A DNA stretch of 64,000 bases from contig NZ_CP048437.1 in NCBI RefSeq assembly GCF_010509575.1, positions 682,001-746,000 of the forward strand. Direction: 5' to 3'. The stretch is from Faecalibacterium duncaniae (GTDB taxonomy: Bacteria > Bacillota > Clostridia > Oscillospirales > Ruminococcaceae). The position numbers and the translations under genes are program-made. The notes beneath the pieces were generated by a model. It was not told the DNA's origin, did no database searches, and saw nothing but the letters and a program-made list of their open reading frames with translations. Position 1 is the stretch's first letter. Each line of letters opens with the position of its first letter. Below, piece by piece: positions 40,388 to 49,398 of the stretch.

Positions 40388-41108
40388 CCTGTTCAATAAG
40401 GTGCAGGAAAAGCTGGCGAAAAATAAAAAGGCCCCTGCCCGTCATAAGGCAGAGGAAAGCTATCTGCTCACCACTAAGCTGTACTGCGGCAAGTGCGGAG
40501 CGCTGATGTTCGGAGAAAGCGGTGTCAGCCACACCGGGAAAATGTATACCTATTACAAGTGTGCCGCCGCCAAGAAGAAAAAGACCTGCGATAAAAAGGC
40601 CGTGCGGAAACAGTGGCTGGAAGATCTGGTGGTCAACGAGACCATGAAGCTGGTGGAAGATGACGCTTCCATGAATGCCATCATTGCCAAAGTCATGGAA
40701 TTGCAAAATCAGGAAAGCACGGATTTGCCCATCTATGAAAAGCAGTTGAAGGAAACGGGAGTCGGCATCACCAATATGCTGAACGCTATCCAGATGGGCA
40801 TTCTGACCAGCTCCACCAAGGAGCGGCTGGAAGCGCTGGAAGAGCAGAGGAAGGAACTGCAAGCCCGCATTGCAGAGGAACGGCTGGCCAAGCCGAAGAT
40901 GAAAGAAGAGTTCGTCCGGTTTTGGCTGCTTCGCTTCCGCAAGCTGGATATGACCCAGCCGGAGCAGCGGCAGGCACTGGTGGATACCTTCATCAATGCC
41001 ATCTATCTCTACGATGATAAGGTTCTCATTACCTTTAATTATAAGGAAGGTACGGAAACGGTCGCTTTTGGGGAAGCCGTGAAAGCGGAGAAAAGTTCGG
41101 ATATGAGT

Positions 41109-41123
41109 GCGCGAGGTGCACCA
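41109..41123. other. Attachment core of serine recombinase (copy 2 end)
   Basis: GCGCGAGGTGCACCA, identical to 2848-2862 except one base, and joined to the same downstream sequence as the tRNA-Lys half at 17931. Confidence 0.5.
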
Positions 41124-41130
41124 CAACAAC

Positions 41131-41176
41131 AAAATCCGAACTTTTTTCCGATAGGAGAAGGGTTCGGATTTTTTGT
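41131..41176 (+). terminator. tRNA-type terminator, second copy
   Basis: AAAATCCGAAC and GTTCGGATTTTTT form the same hairpin as 17947-17993. Confidence 0.75.
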
Positions 41177-41212
41177 TTTCTTTGGAAAACAAAATGAATC
41201 CCTTGCTTCCAT

Positions 41213-41250
41213 CGAAAAATGTAGCTGGAGGTCATGGACTAAAATCATAA
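41213..41250 (+). pseudogene. 3' fragment of the small DUF6061-like gene
   Basis: The frame reads KNVAGGHGLKS before TAA, matching the end of the protein at 18117-18368 (KNVAGSHGLED). Only this tail remains, at the same relative place downstream of the terminator. Confidence 0.6.
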
Positions 41251-41269
41251 GATAAATCAATAAACACCC

Positions 41270-41305
41270 AAAACGGAGACCTTTTATAAGGTGCTCCGTT
41301 TTTTA
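41270..41305 (+). terminator. Rho-independent terminator
   Basis: AAAACGGAG (41270-41278) with inner ACCTT pairs with AAGGT and CTCCGTTTT (41294-41302), ending in a T-run. Confidence 0.75.
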
Positions 41306-41329
41306 GGTTGCGTAACGGTGATTTTAATC

Positions 41330-41358
41330 TTGCACTGCACTGGAAAGAATGCTATACT
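41330..41358 (+). promoter_or_regulatory. Promoter of LysR gene
   Basis: TTGCAC (41330-41335) and TATACT (41353-41358) with a 17-bp spacer, about 60 bp before the ATG. Confidence 0.55.
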
Positions 41359-41416
41359 AGGTAAGCTAAAACTAACTGCGGTATATTTGACCGGATTCAG
41401 GAGATCGCGAAAGAAG

Positions 41417-42319
41417 ATGGAACTTAAACAGCTAGAGTATTTTACCGTTGTATGTGAAAAAGGCAGCTTCAGCCAAGCGGCAGAATGCCTTTATACATCG
41501 CAGCCCAATGTCAGCAAGGTGATCTCCTCGCTGGAAAAAGAGCTGGGGCGAAAACTGGTGGAGCGGAGCAGCCGAGGGCTGCGAATCACGCCCTATGGGG
41601 AAACGGTGCGCGATTATGCAAAAGTCATTCTGAAACACGCTTCTCTGATCAGCTCGATGGCGACGCACCACAATGGCAAAAAATTTACGTTGGCAACTTA
41701 CCCCAGCAATATGATCACGAATCTTCTGGTGGATTTTTATCGGCACTGGGGCAGAGAGTACATTGTCGAGCATCAGGAGGGCAGTGTCGAAGAGGTCAGC
41801 AACTGGGTGGCCAGCGGGCAGACGGAAATCGGCATCGTCTATATTGCACAGCGTCAACTGGCGGCGTTTCGGCATATCCTTGGACATAAGAATTTGGAAT
41901 TTGAACCGCTCGATGTAAAAGAGGCTTGTGTCTATGTGGGACCCAATCACCCATATTACGAGAGAGACTGCGTGGATTTCTCGGAGCTGTCCAGCTTGCG
42001 CTTCATCGGGGCGGTACGGGACTACTTTTCTATGGAGCATCATCTGGACCGGGTCTCATTGGGTGCTATCAGCACCAAAGATTTGAATTATTCCATTTAC
42101 TCGAATAGCGACCACATGACCATCAATGCGCTGATGCAGACCGACCTGTGCAGCCTTGGCATCAATTTTATGCACCAGCCGTATAAACACTATGACATTA
42201 AGAATCTGAAAATCAACGGATGTGAGCCATTTTTGCTGATTGGAATCGTTCGACCAGAAGGTGATGAACTAAGTGAAGCAGCACAATGGTTTATCGAAAA
42301 TTTCAAAAAGTTGCTCTGA
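41417..42319 (+). CDS. LysR-family transcriptional regulator
   Basis: A 300-residue LysR protein. The N-terminal helix-turn-helix is LEYFTVVCEKGSFSQAAECLYTSQPNVSKVISSLEKELG; the rest is the substrate-sensing periplasmic-binding-like domain. ATG 41417 is chosen because MELKQLEYF is the normal LysR start; the frame extends upstream without reason. A perfect palindrome (42332-42358) lies between it and nikA, so it may control the nickel-type transporter operon. The inducer is unknown. Confidence 0.9.
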   Translation: MELKQLEYFTVVCEKGSFSQAAECLYTSQPNVSKVISSLEKELGRKLVERSSRGLRITPYGETVRDYAKVILKHASLISSMATHHNGKKFTLATYPSNMITNLLVDFYRHWGREYIVEHQEGSVEEVSNWVASGQTEIGIVYIAQRQLAAFRHILGHKNLEFEPLDVKEACVYVGPNHPYYERDCVDFSELSSLRFIGAVRDYFSMEHHLDRVSLGAISTKDLNYSIYSNSDHMTINALMQTDLCSLGINFMHQPYKHYDIKNLKINGCEPFLLIGIVRPEGDELSEAAQWFIENFKKLL

Positions 42320-42331
42320 GAAAAGGCTTGA

Positions 42332-42358
42332 TTTTCCATAACGATTTGTTATGGAAAA
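42332..42358. promoter_or_regulatory. Perfect 11-5-11 palindrome upstream of nik operon
   Basis: TTTTCCATAAC (42332-42342) and GTTATGGAAAA (42348-42358) are exact inverted repeats. No T-run follows on either side, so an operator is more likely than a terminator. Confidence 0.5.
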
Positions 42359-42485
42359 CCATGCCGATTTCATCACTGGTCAGGCAGGACAAACTGTGGT
42401 ATCCTATGGGAGCGCCGCGCAGCAAGCGTGGGGCTCCTTTTTCGTTATAACTGATGTTTTTTGATACCACAGGAGGAAACACACT

Positions 42486-44111
42486 ATGAAAATCTCTCGC
42501 AGAAACTTCTGCCTGCTGATGGCAGGTGTCTGCTGCACCGGCGTGCTGGCTGCCTGCGGCTCCAGCTCTTCGTCTACTGCTTCGTCCAGCGCTGCATCTG
42601 CTTCCGCTGCGGCATCCGGGGAGGTCCGCGATGAGCTGATCTTTGTCAACTATCGTGATATTCGTGATCTGAACCCGCATCTGTATGCAGGCGAAATGTA
42701 TGCCCAGAGCATCCTCTACGATACATTGGTCAGCATTACGGCAGATGGCTATGAAGGCTGTCTGGCGGAAAGCTGGGACATCAGCGAGGATGGCTGTACC
42801 TACACCTTCCACATTCGTCCCAATGTTCTGTTCTCGGATGGCGAAAAGTGCGATGCCAATGCCATTCTTGCCAACTTCAACGCCATTCTGGAAAACCGCG
42901 AACGCCACACTTGGCTGGAGATGATGAACCTGCTGGTGGGCGTGTCGGCTCCCGATGAAAACACTTTCGTCATTGAGATGAGTGAGCCTTACTACCCCAT
43001 GCTGACGGAGCTGGGCTGCATCCGTCCCTTTGCCATGATCTCCCCCAACTGCATGATCAACGGCAGCACGAAGGATGGCGTCAATGGCCACATTGGCACC
43101 GGCCCCTATGTGCTGACGGATTTCGTGACCGATGAATACGCCGTGTTTGAGCGGAACGAGAATTACTGGGGCGAAGCGCCGGCCATCCGCAAGATCACGG
43201 TCAAGGTCATTCCCGACAACCAGACCCGTATTATGGCTCTGGAATCCGGCGAGATCGACCTGATTTTCGGCAAGAACATGATCGATGCCGATGCGATCAG
43301 CCAGTATCTGGACAGCGACAGATTCACGGTCGGTCTGTCTGACCCCACCTCTACCCGCCATATCGTTATGAACACCACCCATGAGATTCTGGGCGACCCG
43401 GCGGTTCGTAAGGCATTGCAGCACGCTACCGACCGTCAGACCATCTCTGATGGCATCTTCTACGGTCTGGAGCAGCCTGCGGATACGCTTTACGCCACCA
43501 CGGTTCCCTACTGCAATGTCGGCCTGAAGCCGTATGAGTACAGCACGGAGACTGCGGCGCAGCTCCTTGACGAAGCTGGATGGGTCCTTGGCAGCGACAA
43601 GATGCGCGCCAAGAATGGCAAGCAGCTTGCACTCGACCTGCTCTACAACAGTGACAGCGTGACGGAAAAGACCATCGCCGAGTATCTCCAGAGCGAGTAC
43701 CTCAAGCTTGGCATTTCCATGACCATTCACGGTGAGGAAGAGCAGTCCTACCGCGATAACATGAAGGCTGGCAACTTCGATATGGTGTTCAATATCTGCT
43801 GGGGTATGCCGTATGACCCGCAGTCTTCGCTGGCTGCAATGCGTGCCCCGGTCTATGGCGACTATGCCGCTCAGCAGGGTCTTGAGGACAAGGCGGAAAT
43901 TGACGAAGCCATTACCAAGATCCTGACCTCTACGGACGATGCCGAGCGTCAGGAGCTGTATAAGTCGGTTCTGACCAACCTGCACGAGGACGCAATGTAT
44001 CTGCCGCTGACCTATGAGTGCAACAAGGCTCTGTACACCTCTGCTCTGCACGGTGTCCACTTTGGCACCGACCAGTATGATGTGCCCTTTGCGGATATGT
44101 ATTTTGAATAA
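42486..44111 (+). CDS. nikA: Nickel/peptide-type ABC substrate-binding lipoprotein
   Basis: A 541-residue SBP_bac_5 lipoprotein. Signal SRRNFCLLMAGVCCTGVLAACG with lipobox, then a Ser/Ala linker. The NikA-like signature includes DLNPHLYAGEMYAQS, AESWDISEDGCTYTFHIRP, ENRERHTWLEMMN and GTGPYVLTDF with VFERNENYWG. It captures Ni or a metal chelate and hands it to the NikBC permease. AGGAGG precedes ATG 42486. A single operon continues to 48483. A peptide or opine-metallophore substrate remains possible. Confidence 0.88.
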   Translation: MKISRRNFCLLMAGVCCTGVLAACGSSSSSTASSSAASASAAASGEVRDELIFVNYRDIRDLNPHLYAGEMYAQSILYDTLVSITADGYEGCLAESWDISEDGCTYTFHIRPNVLFSDGEKCDANAILANFNAILENRERHTWLEMMNLLVGVSAPDENTFVIEMSEPYYPMLTELGCIRPFAMISPNCMINGSTKDGVNGHIGTGPYVLTDFVTDEYAVFERNENYWGEAPAIRKITVKVIPDNQTRIMALESGEIDLIFGKNMIDADAISQYLDSDRFTVGLSDPTSTRHIVMNTTHEILGDPAVRKALQHATDRQTISDGIFYGLEQPADTLYATTVPYCNVGLKPYEYSTETAAQLLDEAGWVLGSDKMRAKNGKQLALDLLYNSDSVTEKTIAEYLQSEYLKLGISMTIHGEEEQSYRDNMKAGNFDMVFNICWGMPYDPQSSLAAMRAPVYGDYAAQQGLEDKAEIDEAITKILTSTDDAERQELYKSVLTNLHEDAMYLPLTYECNKALYTSALHGVHFGTDQYDVPFADMYFE

Positions 44112-44171
44112 GAATTGACAGGAAAAGCCGCTTCGGGTATGGAGCGGCTTTTCTTGAAGAAAGGACTGCCC

Positions 44172-45110
44172 ATGAAACGCTATGTTGTACGCAGGCTGTT
44201 GATGGCGATTCCGCTGCTGCTGGCCATTTCGTTCGTCTGCTTCTGCTTTATCAATCTGATTCCCTCCAACCCGGCGGAGGTCGCACTGCGCATCCAGCAG
44301 ACCCCCGTGATCACGGAGGAGATCATTGCTGCGATGGAAGAGCAGCTTGGTCTGAATAAACCCTTCTTTGTCCGTTATTTTGACTGGGTGCTGGGCTGTC
44401 TCCACGGTGACTTTGGTATCAGCTATGTCAACCCGAAACGCACCGTGGCGGGCGAGCTGCTGCGCTGCCTGCCTGCGACCCTCCAGCTGGCAGGAACTTC
44501 TTTTGTCATCGTGGCGGTGCTCAGTATCCCCATCGGCTTCCTCTGTGCAGTTTATAAGGGCGGCTGGTTTGACAAAATTATGCGCGGACTGGTCTTTGTA
44601 ACGACTGCCATGCCTGCCTACTGGGTGGGTCTGCTGCTGATGTGGGGCATTGGCGTTCAATTGAACTGGCTTCCCACCAACGGTAACGGAACATGGCGGC
44701 ATCTGATCTTGCCGTCCTTCACGGTGGCATTGAGCTATATTTCGACGTATATCCGTCTGATCCGCAACAATATGCTGGAAAACATGAAACAGGACTATGT
44801 GCTTTACGCCAATGTGCGCGGGCTGCCACAGAAGTCGATTCTGGTCAAGCACATTCTGAAAAACTCCATGCACACCTGCATCGTGGCGATGGGCATGAGC
44901 ATCCCGCAGCTGATCTCCGGCACCATCGTGGTCGAAAATGTTTTTTCGTGGCCGGGACTTGGTACGCTCTGCATCAGTTCCATCTTCAATCGGGATTACC
45001 CGGTCATCCAGACCTATGTTTTGCTGATCGGGGTACTGTTTGTCCTGTTCAATCTGCTGTTTGATATTTTGCAGACCGTCTCCGATCCCCGTCTGCGCAA
45101 GGAGGACTGA
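44172..45110 (+). CDS. nikB: ABC permease NikB-like
   Basis: A 312-residue inner membrane permease of the DppB/NikB type. Six membrane segments, N-terminal RYVVRRLLMAIPLLLAISF, and the EAA-type loop YVLYANVRGLPQKSILVKHILKN. Start 44172 follows AAAGGA; the frame opens earlier at 44115 without a site. It follows nikA by 60 bp. Pairs with NikC to form the channel. Confidence 0.9.
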   Translation: MKRYVVRRLLMAIPLLLAISFVCFCFINLIPSNPAEVALRIQQTPVITEEIIAAMEEQLGLNKPFFVRYFDWVLGCLHGDFGISYVNPKRTVAGELLRCLPATLQLAGTSFVIVAVLSIPIGFLCAVYKGGWFDKIMRGLVFVTTAMPAYWVGLLLMWGIGVQLNWLPTNGNGTWRHLILPSFTVALSYISTYIRLIRNNMLENMKQDYVLYANVRGLPQKSILVKHILKNSMHTCIVAMGMSIPQLISGTIVVENVFSWPGLGTLCISSIFNRDYPVIQTYVLLIGVLFVLFNLLFDILQTVSDPRLRKED

Positions 45111-45112
45111 CC

Positions 45113-45937
45113 ATGAAAGAACGATTCTTCCGCAACCGCACGGCAGTGTTTACCGTTGTATTTGTATTGCTGGTGGGTCTTGTAGGCATTCTGGCTCCTG
45201 TCATTGCGCCCAACGACCCCTATGAGACCAATATCCTGAACAAATTTGCATCCTACAGCCTGCAATATCCGCTGGGCACCGACCAGCTTGGCCGCTGTGT
45301 CCTTTCCCGCATGATCTATGGCATCCGTCCTACCCTCGGCCTTGCCCTGCTGACCATGTTCGGCACCATCAGTCTGGGTGCAATCCTTGGCATCATGGCG
45401 GGTTATTTCCGGGGCATTGTAGAAGAAGTTATCATGCGTGTGGTGGATGTGATGCTCTCTTTTCCCAGCCAGATCATGGTGTTCGCTGTGGTGGCACTGC
45501 TGGGTGTCAGCGTCCAGAACGTCATCATTGCAAATGTTTTCATCAAGTGGGCGTGGTATGCCCGCATGATCCGCACGGGCGTAATGCAGTACCGCGACCG
45601 CAACTTTGTCCAGTTTTCCCGCTGCGTAGGAATGCCGGAGCGGTTCATCCTGTTCCGTCATCTGCTGCCCTCCATCACTTCCGACCTGGTGGTTCTGGCT
45701 TCGCTGGATGTGGGCTGGGCAATCATCAATATTTCCACGCTGTCGTTCTTGGGACTGGGCGTACAGGCCCCCACGCCGGAATGGGGCGCAATGCTCAATG
45801 AGGCAAAAAATGTGATGACGTCGAACCCAGTGCAGATGATCGCTCCCGGTATCGCCATTGTGGTGCTGGTCTGTGTGTTCAACCTGATGGGCGACGCCCT
45901 GCGCGATGTGCTGGACCCCAAGGAGGTGCAGAAATGA
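45113..45937 (+). CDS. nikC: ABC permease NikC-like
   Basis: A 274-residue permease of the DppC/NikC type. N-terminal hydrophobic segment, then YPLGTDQLGRCVLSRMIYG (typical of the family), and EAA loop FSRCVGMPERFILFRHLLPS. It starts 2 bp after nikB with AAGGAGG. Its end overlaps nikD by 4 bp. Confidence 0.92.
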   Translation: MKERFFRNRTAVFTVVFVLLVGLVGILAPVIAPNDPYETNILNKFASYSLQYPLGTDQLGRCVLSRMIYGIRPTLGLALLTMFGTISLGAILGIMAGYFRGIVEEVIMRVVDVMLSFPSQIMVFAVVALLGVSVQNVIIANVFIKWAWYARMIRTGVMQYRDRNFVQFSRCVGMPERFILFRHLLPSITSDLVVLASLDVGWAIINISTLSFLGLGVQAPTPEWGAMLNEAKNVMTSNPVQMIAPGIAIVVLVCVFNLMGDALRDVLDPKEVQK

Positions 45938-46767
45938 ACCCTGTTTTTGAATTGAACGATCTGCACGTTTCTTTGCAGAGCCACCATAAGGAAATCGAAT
46001 TGGTGCGCGGGGTGTCCTTCGCAGTTGCTCCCGGCGAGTGCCTCGGCATTCTGGGGGAAAGTGGTTCCGGCAAGTCAATGTCGATGAAAGCGGCGATGGG
46101 CCTGCTAGACCACAGCTTCCATGTCAAGGGCAGCGCACAGTTTCAGGGGGAAGAACTTTTGGGTAAGAGTGCTGAGGAACTGCGCCGTCTGCGCGGCGGA
46201 AAGGTGGGCATCATTCTTCAGAACCCGATGACCTGCTTTGATCCGCTGTACCGCATTGGACAGCAGATCGCTGAGACGTTTTCGGCGCATAATAACTGGA
46301 CAGCAGAGGAAATCCATATCCGCTCACTGGAACTGCTGGAAAAAATGCGCATCCGAAACCCGGAGGAAGTGCTGGAAAAATATCCGCATCAGCTTTCCGG
46401 CGGTATGCTCCAGCGCATCATGATCGGCATTGCAACGGCCATGAAACCAGCTCTTCTGATTGCAGACGAACCTACCACGGCGATCGATGCCATCACCCAG
46501 TATGAGATTCTGAACGAACTTCTGCATATCAAAGAAAATCATAACACGGCCATAATCTTTATTTCACATGACCTGAATGCCATTTCTCGCGTGGCAGACC
46601 GTATCGTGGTGCTGAATCACGGAGCAGTGGTGGACCGCGGCGATTTCCAGCATATCCTGCATCATGCACAAGACCCCTATACGAAACTGCTGGTGGAGAA
46701 GCGCGCGGATGTTATGCGCAGGTACACCGCTGTTTTGAATGGCAAAAAGGAGACTGCCCATGCTTGA
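45934..46767 (+). CDS. nikD: ABC ATPase NikD-like
   Basis: A 277-residue ATPase of the DppD/NikD type. Walker A GESGSGKS, Q-loop ILQNPMTCFDP, signature LSGGMLQR, Walker B LLIADEPTTAID, His in FISHDL. ATG overlaps the nikC stop; AAGGAGG lies upstream. Works with NikE. Confidence 0.92.
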   Translation: MNPVFELNDLHVSLQSHHKEIELVRGVSFAVAPGECLGILGESGSGKSMSMKAAMGLLDHSFHVKGSAQFQGEELLGKSAEELRRLRGGKVGIILQNPMTCFDPLYRIGQQIAETFSAHNNWTAEEIHIRSLELLEKMRIRNPEEVLEKYPHQLSGGMLQRIMIGIATAMKPALLIADEPTTAIDAITQYEILNELLHIKENHNTAIIFISHDLNAISRVADRIVVLNHGAVVDRGDFQHILHHAQDPYTKLLVEKRADVMRRYTAVLNGKKETAHA

Positions 46768-47554
46768 ACTCAAAAATATTAATGTAAGCTTCCGCAGTGA
46801 GCGGCAGGATAAAATTTTTGGTCATACCCGGCAGCAGGTGTTGTTTGATGTGTCACTTACCGTAAAAGAGGGCACCTGTCTCGGTATTCTGGGGGAAAGC
46901 GGCTCCGGCAAATCCACGATGGGCCGTGTGCTCTGCGGACTGCTCAAACCAGACAGCGGTGAAGCCGTTCTGGATGGCGTTTCGGTCTACGCTTCCCGTG
47001 CCGGACGACGAAATCTGCAAAACAAACTCAGTATCGTGTTTCAGGATTACACAACCTCCGCAAATCCCCGGTTCCGCATCCGGGATATTATTGGGGAAGG
47101 GCTGACCGTACAGGAACGCAGAGAGGGCAAAAAACTGGATCGGAAAGCCGAAACGAGCCGATTGCTGGAGTTGGTCGGCCTGCCTGCCGATTTTGCAGAC
47201 CGGTTTCCCCATGAGCTTTCCGGCGGACAGCTGCAGCGTGTCTGCATCGCCCGCGCAGTGGCCTGCAAGCCGGAAATCATTCTGTTTGACGAAGCGATTT
47301 CCTCGCTGGATGCACACACGCAGGTACAGGTCATGGACTTGCTGCGGGAACTGAAAGATCGCCTTGGCTTGACGTACATCTTTATCACCCATGACCTGAC
47401 TTCCATTACCTATCTTTGTGATGATGTGTTGTTCCTGTATCAGGGCCGGGTAACAGAGAACCTGCCGGTAGAGCGCATCAGTGAAACGAAGGACGAGTAT
47501 GCCCGTAAACTGCTGGAATCTATTGTCGTCTTTGATACGGAGGAATCGGCATGA
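46760..47554 (+). CDS. nikE: ABC ATPase NikE-like
   Basis: A 264-residue ATPase of the DppF/NikE type. Walker A GESGSGKSTMG, Q-loop VFQDYTTSANP, signature LSGGQLQR, Walker B ILFDEAISSLD (Ala-Ile rather than Pro-Thr), His in THDL. Start ATG 46760 is chosen because AAAGGAG is 8 bases upstream. It overlaps nikD and the following gene. Confidence 0.92.
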   Translation: MLELKNINVSFRSERQDKIFGHTRQQVLFDVSLTVKEGTCLGILGESGSGKSTMGRVLCGLLKPDSGEAVLDGVSVYASRAGRRNLQNKLSIVFQDYTTSANPRFRIRDIIGEGLTVQERREGKKLDRKAETSRLLELVGLPADFADRFPHELSGGQLQRVCIARAVACKPEIILFDEAISSLDAHTQVQVMDLLRELKDRLGLTYIFITHDLTSITYLCDDVLFLYQGRVTENLPVERISETKDEYARKLLESIVVFDTEESA

Positions 47555-48483
47555 CACTGTGCGGCTTTGAGATCGCCCCCGGTGAAAAACGACAGGTGAA
47601 ACTGCCTGTTCCTGGCGGTGTACCGCTGGAAGCATGGCTGCTGTGCGGGGCGCACCCCGGAAAGACGCTGGTGGTCACAGCTGGGGTGCATGGCTGTGAG
47701 TACGTCGGCATTCTGGCTCTGCAAAAATTAGTGGAAATGCTGGACTGTGCTACTCTTTTTGGACAGGTCATTTTGCTGCCGCTGGTCAATTCCAAAGGAT
47801 TTTTTGCAGGGGTAAAACAACTGAATCCGGCAGATGGCAGGAATCTGAACCGGGAATTTCCCGGCAAGGAGGATGGAACGGAAACACAGCGGATGGCATG
47901 GACGATCGAAAAACTCCTTTACCCGGAAGCGGATTTTCTTCTGGACCTTCACGGCGGAGACTGGAATGAAGAACTGGCCCCGTTGGTATTCTTTCCCTGT
48001 GGAGCCGGGCAAAAAGTGGAGCAGGAGACCCGCAGGGCGGCACAGGCTCTTTCTGTTTCCATGCGGGTCTGTTCAACGGCCCGAAATGGATTGTACAGCT
48101 GGGCAGCACAAAAAGGAATCCCTGCTTTGCTGTTGGAGCGGGGCGGAAATGGCCGCTGGACTCCCGAAGAGGTGGAAGCAGATTGCGAGGATGTACTCCG
48201 TCTGATGAACCATCTTGGAATAAGAAAAGGAGAGTTCGATGCCGTTCCGCAAACAGAGATTGCAAAAGCCGTCTACGAAGAAGCACCGGCAGATGGATAC
48301 TGGTTTCCGCAAGTCTGTGCTGGGCAGGAAGTATTAAAGGATGCACTGCTGGGCAGGTGGAAAAGCTCCGATGGGACGCAGAACTGCGAGGTCCGTGCAA
48401 GATTTGCAGGGCGGGTTTTGTATGAGACCACTGCATTGGGCGTTCGCAGAAATGACCCGCTCGTTGCATACGGAACAGCATGA
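47551..48483 (+). CDS. Succinylglutamate desuccinylase/aspartoacylase-like zinc hydrolase
   Basis: A 310-residue M14-type zinc hydrolase. GVHGCEYVG supplies His and Glu ligands; NLNREFPG and LLDLHGGD are typical for the AstE/AspA family. A C-terminal beta domain (VCAGQEVLKDALLG, VLYETTALGVRRNDPL) caps the site. It starts 4 bp inside nikE and closes the operon. An acyl-amino-acid hydrolase in a nickel-type operon suggests release of metal from an imported acylated chelator, or that the transporter carries such compounds; this is inference. Confidence 0.85.
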   Translation: MTLCGFEIAPGEKRQVKLPVPGGVPLEAWLLCGAHPGKTLVVTAGVHGCEYVGILALQKLVEMLDCATLFGQVILLPLVNSKGFFAGVKQLNPADGRNLNREFPGKEDGTETQRMAWTIEKLLYPEADFLLDLHGGDWNEELAPLVFFPCGAGQKVEQETRRAAQALSVSMRVCSTARNGLYSWAAQKGIPALLLERGGNGRWTPEEVEADCEDVLRLMNHLGIRKGEFDAVPQTEIAKAVYEEAPADGYWFPQVCAGQEVLKDALLGRWKSSDGTQNCEVRARFAGRVLYETTALGVRRNDPLVAYGTA

Positions 48484-48502
48484 GTTTCCATAAAAACAAA
48501 AA

Positions 48503-48533
48503 CAGGGTGCGCCCCTGAATAGGACGCACCCTG
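48503..48533 (+). terminator. Terminator of the CAGGGTGCG family
   Basis: CAGGGTGCG (48503-48511) pairs with CGCACCCTG (48525-48533). Same family as 24515-24542. Confidence 0.7.
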
Positions 48534-48539
48534 CCATCG

Positions 48540-48855
48540 CAATTCACAATTTGATTTGTTGGCAACAACCGTGAATTGCATATCGCAAACAAGTTGTTGA
48601 GAATTGCACTGCTGCGCTGCGCAAACGCGAACTTTTGGGAACACGCCACTTTCGGCAGTGTGCAAGAAAAAACAATGAAAACTTTGGCAAAAAGAGAGAG
48701 AGGGCTGGACGGTGCCAGCCCTCTTGACAAGGAAAAGCACAAGGCTCTTTATTATAATAAAGCTATAAGAACATAATAAAGGCAATTATTTGAAATTTTT
48801 GAAAAAACAGAAATCATTTTGATGATATGGGACGTTTTAATAGACAGGAAGGGGG
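48540..48855. other. Intergenic region before ECF sigma gene
   Basis: GCAATTCAC/GTGAATTGC (about 48539-48580) makes a hairpin, and CGCTGCGCAAACGCGAAC (about 48614-48631) matches the end of the 40284-40387 insertion. TTGACA at 48724 followed by TTTATTATAATAAAG may be a promoter. No gene. Confidence 0.4.
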
Positions 48856-49398
48856 GTGAACCGTATCCAGACAGAATTATTGCTGCGGAAAGCGCAGAGC
48901 GGAGATACGGGTGCGCTGGACACTCTGATTACAGCGTACTATCCACAAATTCTGAACTATTGCCGTTGGCATACAGCGGACGAGCAGCAGGCGCAGGATG
49001 CAGCACAGGAAACCTTTTTGAAAGCGGTGCGCTGGCTGGATTCCTGTGGTGGATTTCAGGGGGCATTCCGTCCCTTTCTGTACAAAATCGCAAAAAACAT
49101 TTGCATCGATCTGAACCGTACGATGGAGCGGACGGAGGTATCGCTGGAGAGCTTGCCGGGCGAACCCGCCTATCAGGAAAGCGGCTTTGCTGCGGCAGAG
49201 GAGAAAGCAAACCTGCGAGCGCTGACGGCCCAGCTGGAGCCGGAACAGCGGGAACTGGTATTGCTGCGGTTCGCACAACAGCTTAAATTGCGGGAGATCG
49301 CGGAGATCACAGGTCTGCCCCTGCGCACGGTACAGTCCCGCCTGCGTGCCGCATTGAAAACCTTGAAAATGCAATTGGAAAAGGAGGACTGGAGATGA
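48856..49398 (+). CDS. ECF-type RNA polymerase sigma factor
   Basis: A 180-residue sigma-70 family protein. Region 2 includes YYPQILNYCRWHTADEQQAQDAAQETFLKAVRW and region 4 is LVLLRFAQQLKLREIAEITGLPLRTVQSRLRAALKTL. GTG 48856 follows GGAAGG. The next gene, a membrane protein, overlaps by 4 bp and is the likely anti-sigma or sensor partner. The ABC transporter behind them may be the regulated output or part of an antimicrobial-peptide response. Confidence 0.9.
   Translation: MNRIQTELLLRKAQSGDTGALDTLITAYYPQILNYCRWHTADEQQAQDAAQETFLKAVRWLDSCGGFQGAFRPFLYKIAKNICIDLNRTMERTEVSLESLPGEPAYQESGFAAAEEKANLRALTAQLEPEQRELVLLRFAQQLKLREIAEITGLPLRTVQSRLRAALKTLKMQLEKEDWR

Larger units (their letters stand above)
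17931..41123. mobile_element. Candidate 23-kb element bounded by ~80-bp direct repeats
   Basis: GAGGTGCACCACAACAACAA plus the following terminator recurs at 17931-18009 and 41113-41192 with few mismatches. The right copy lies at the end of the broken serine recombinase. Inside are the frd-like/cad genes, the oriT-mobC-relaxase-parB module and the hydrolase/ABC cargo. Boundaries are inferred from the repeat. Confidence 0.45.
39554..41255 (+). pseudogene. Large serine recombinase, copy 2 (interrupted)
   Basis: Same gene as 1396-2850 with more than about 90 percent identity by eye. The N-terminal part from ATG 39554 (GGAGGTG upstream) is intact through the resolvase and recombinase domains. After PNAIPALVS, about 105 bp of foreign DNA (40284-40387) brings a stop at 40339; the reading frame resumes at LFNKVQEKLAKNKKAPAR. 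The zinc ribbon and coiled coil are complete. The end runs through GCGCGAGGTGCACCA into a terminator. The gene is therefore broken, and its element would need copy 1 in trans to move. Confidence 0.88.

Noticed and set aside
42303..44873. 856-codon minus-strand open frame
   Set aside because: Antisense of nikA and nikB; no domain pattern and no ribosome site.
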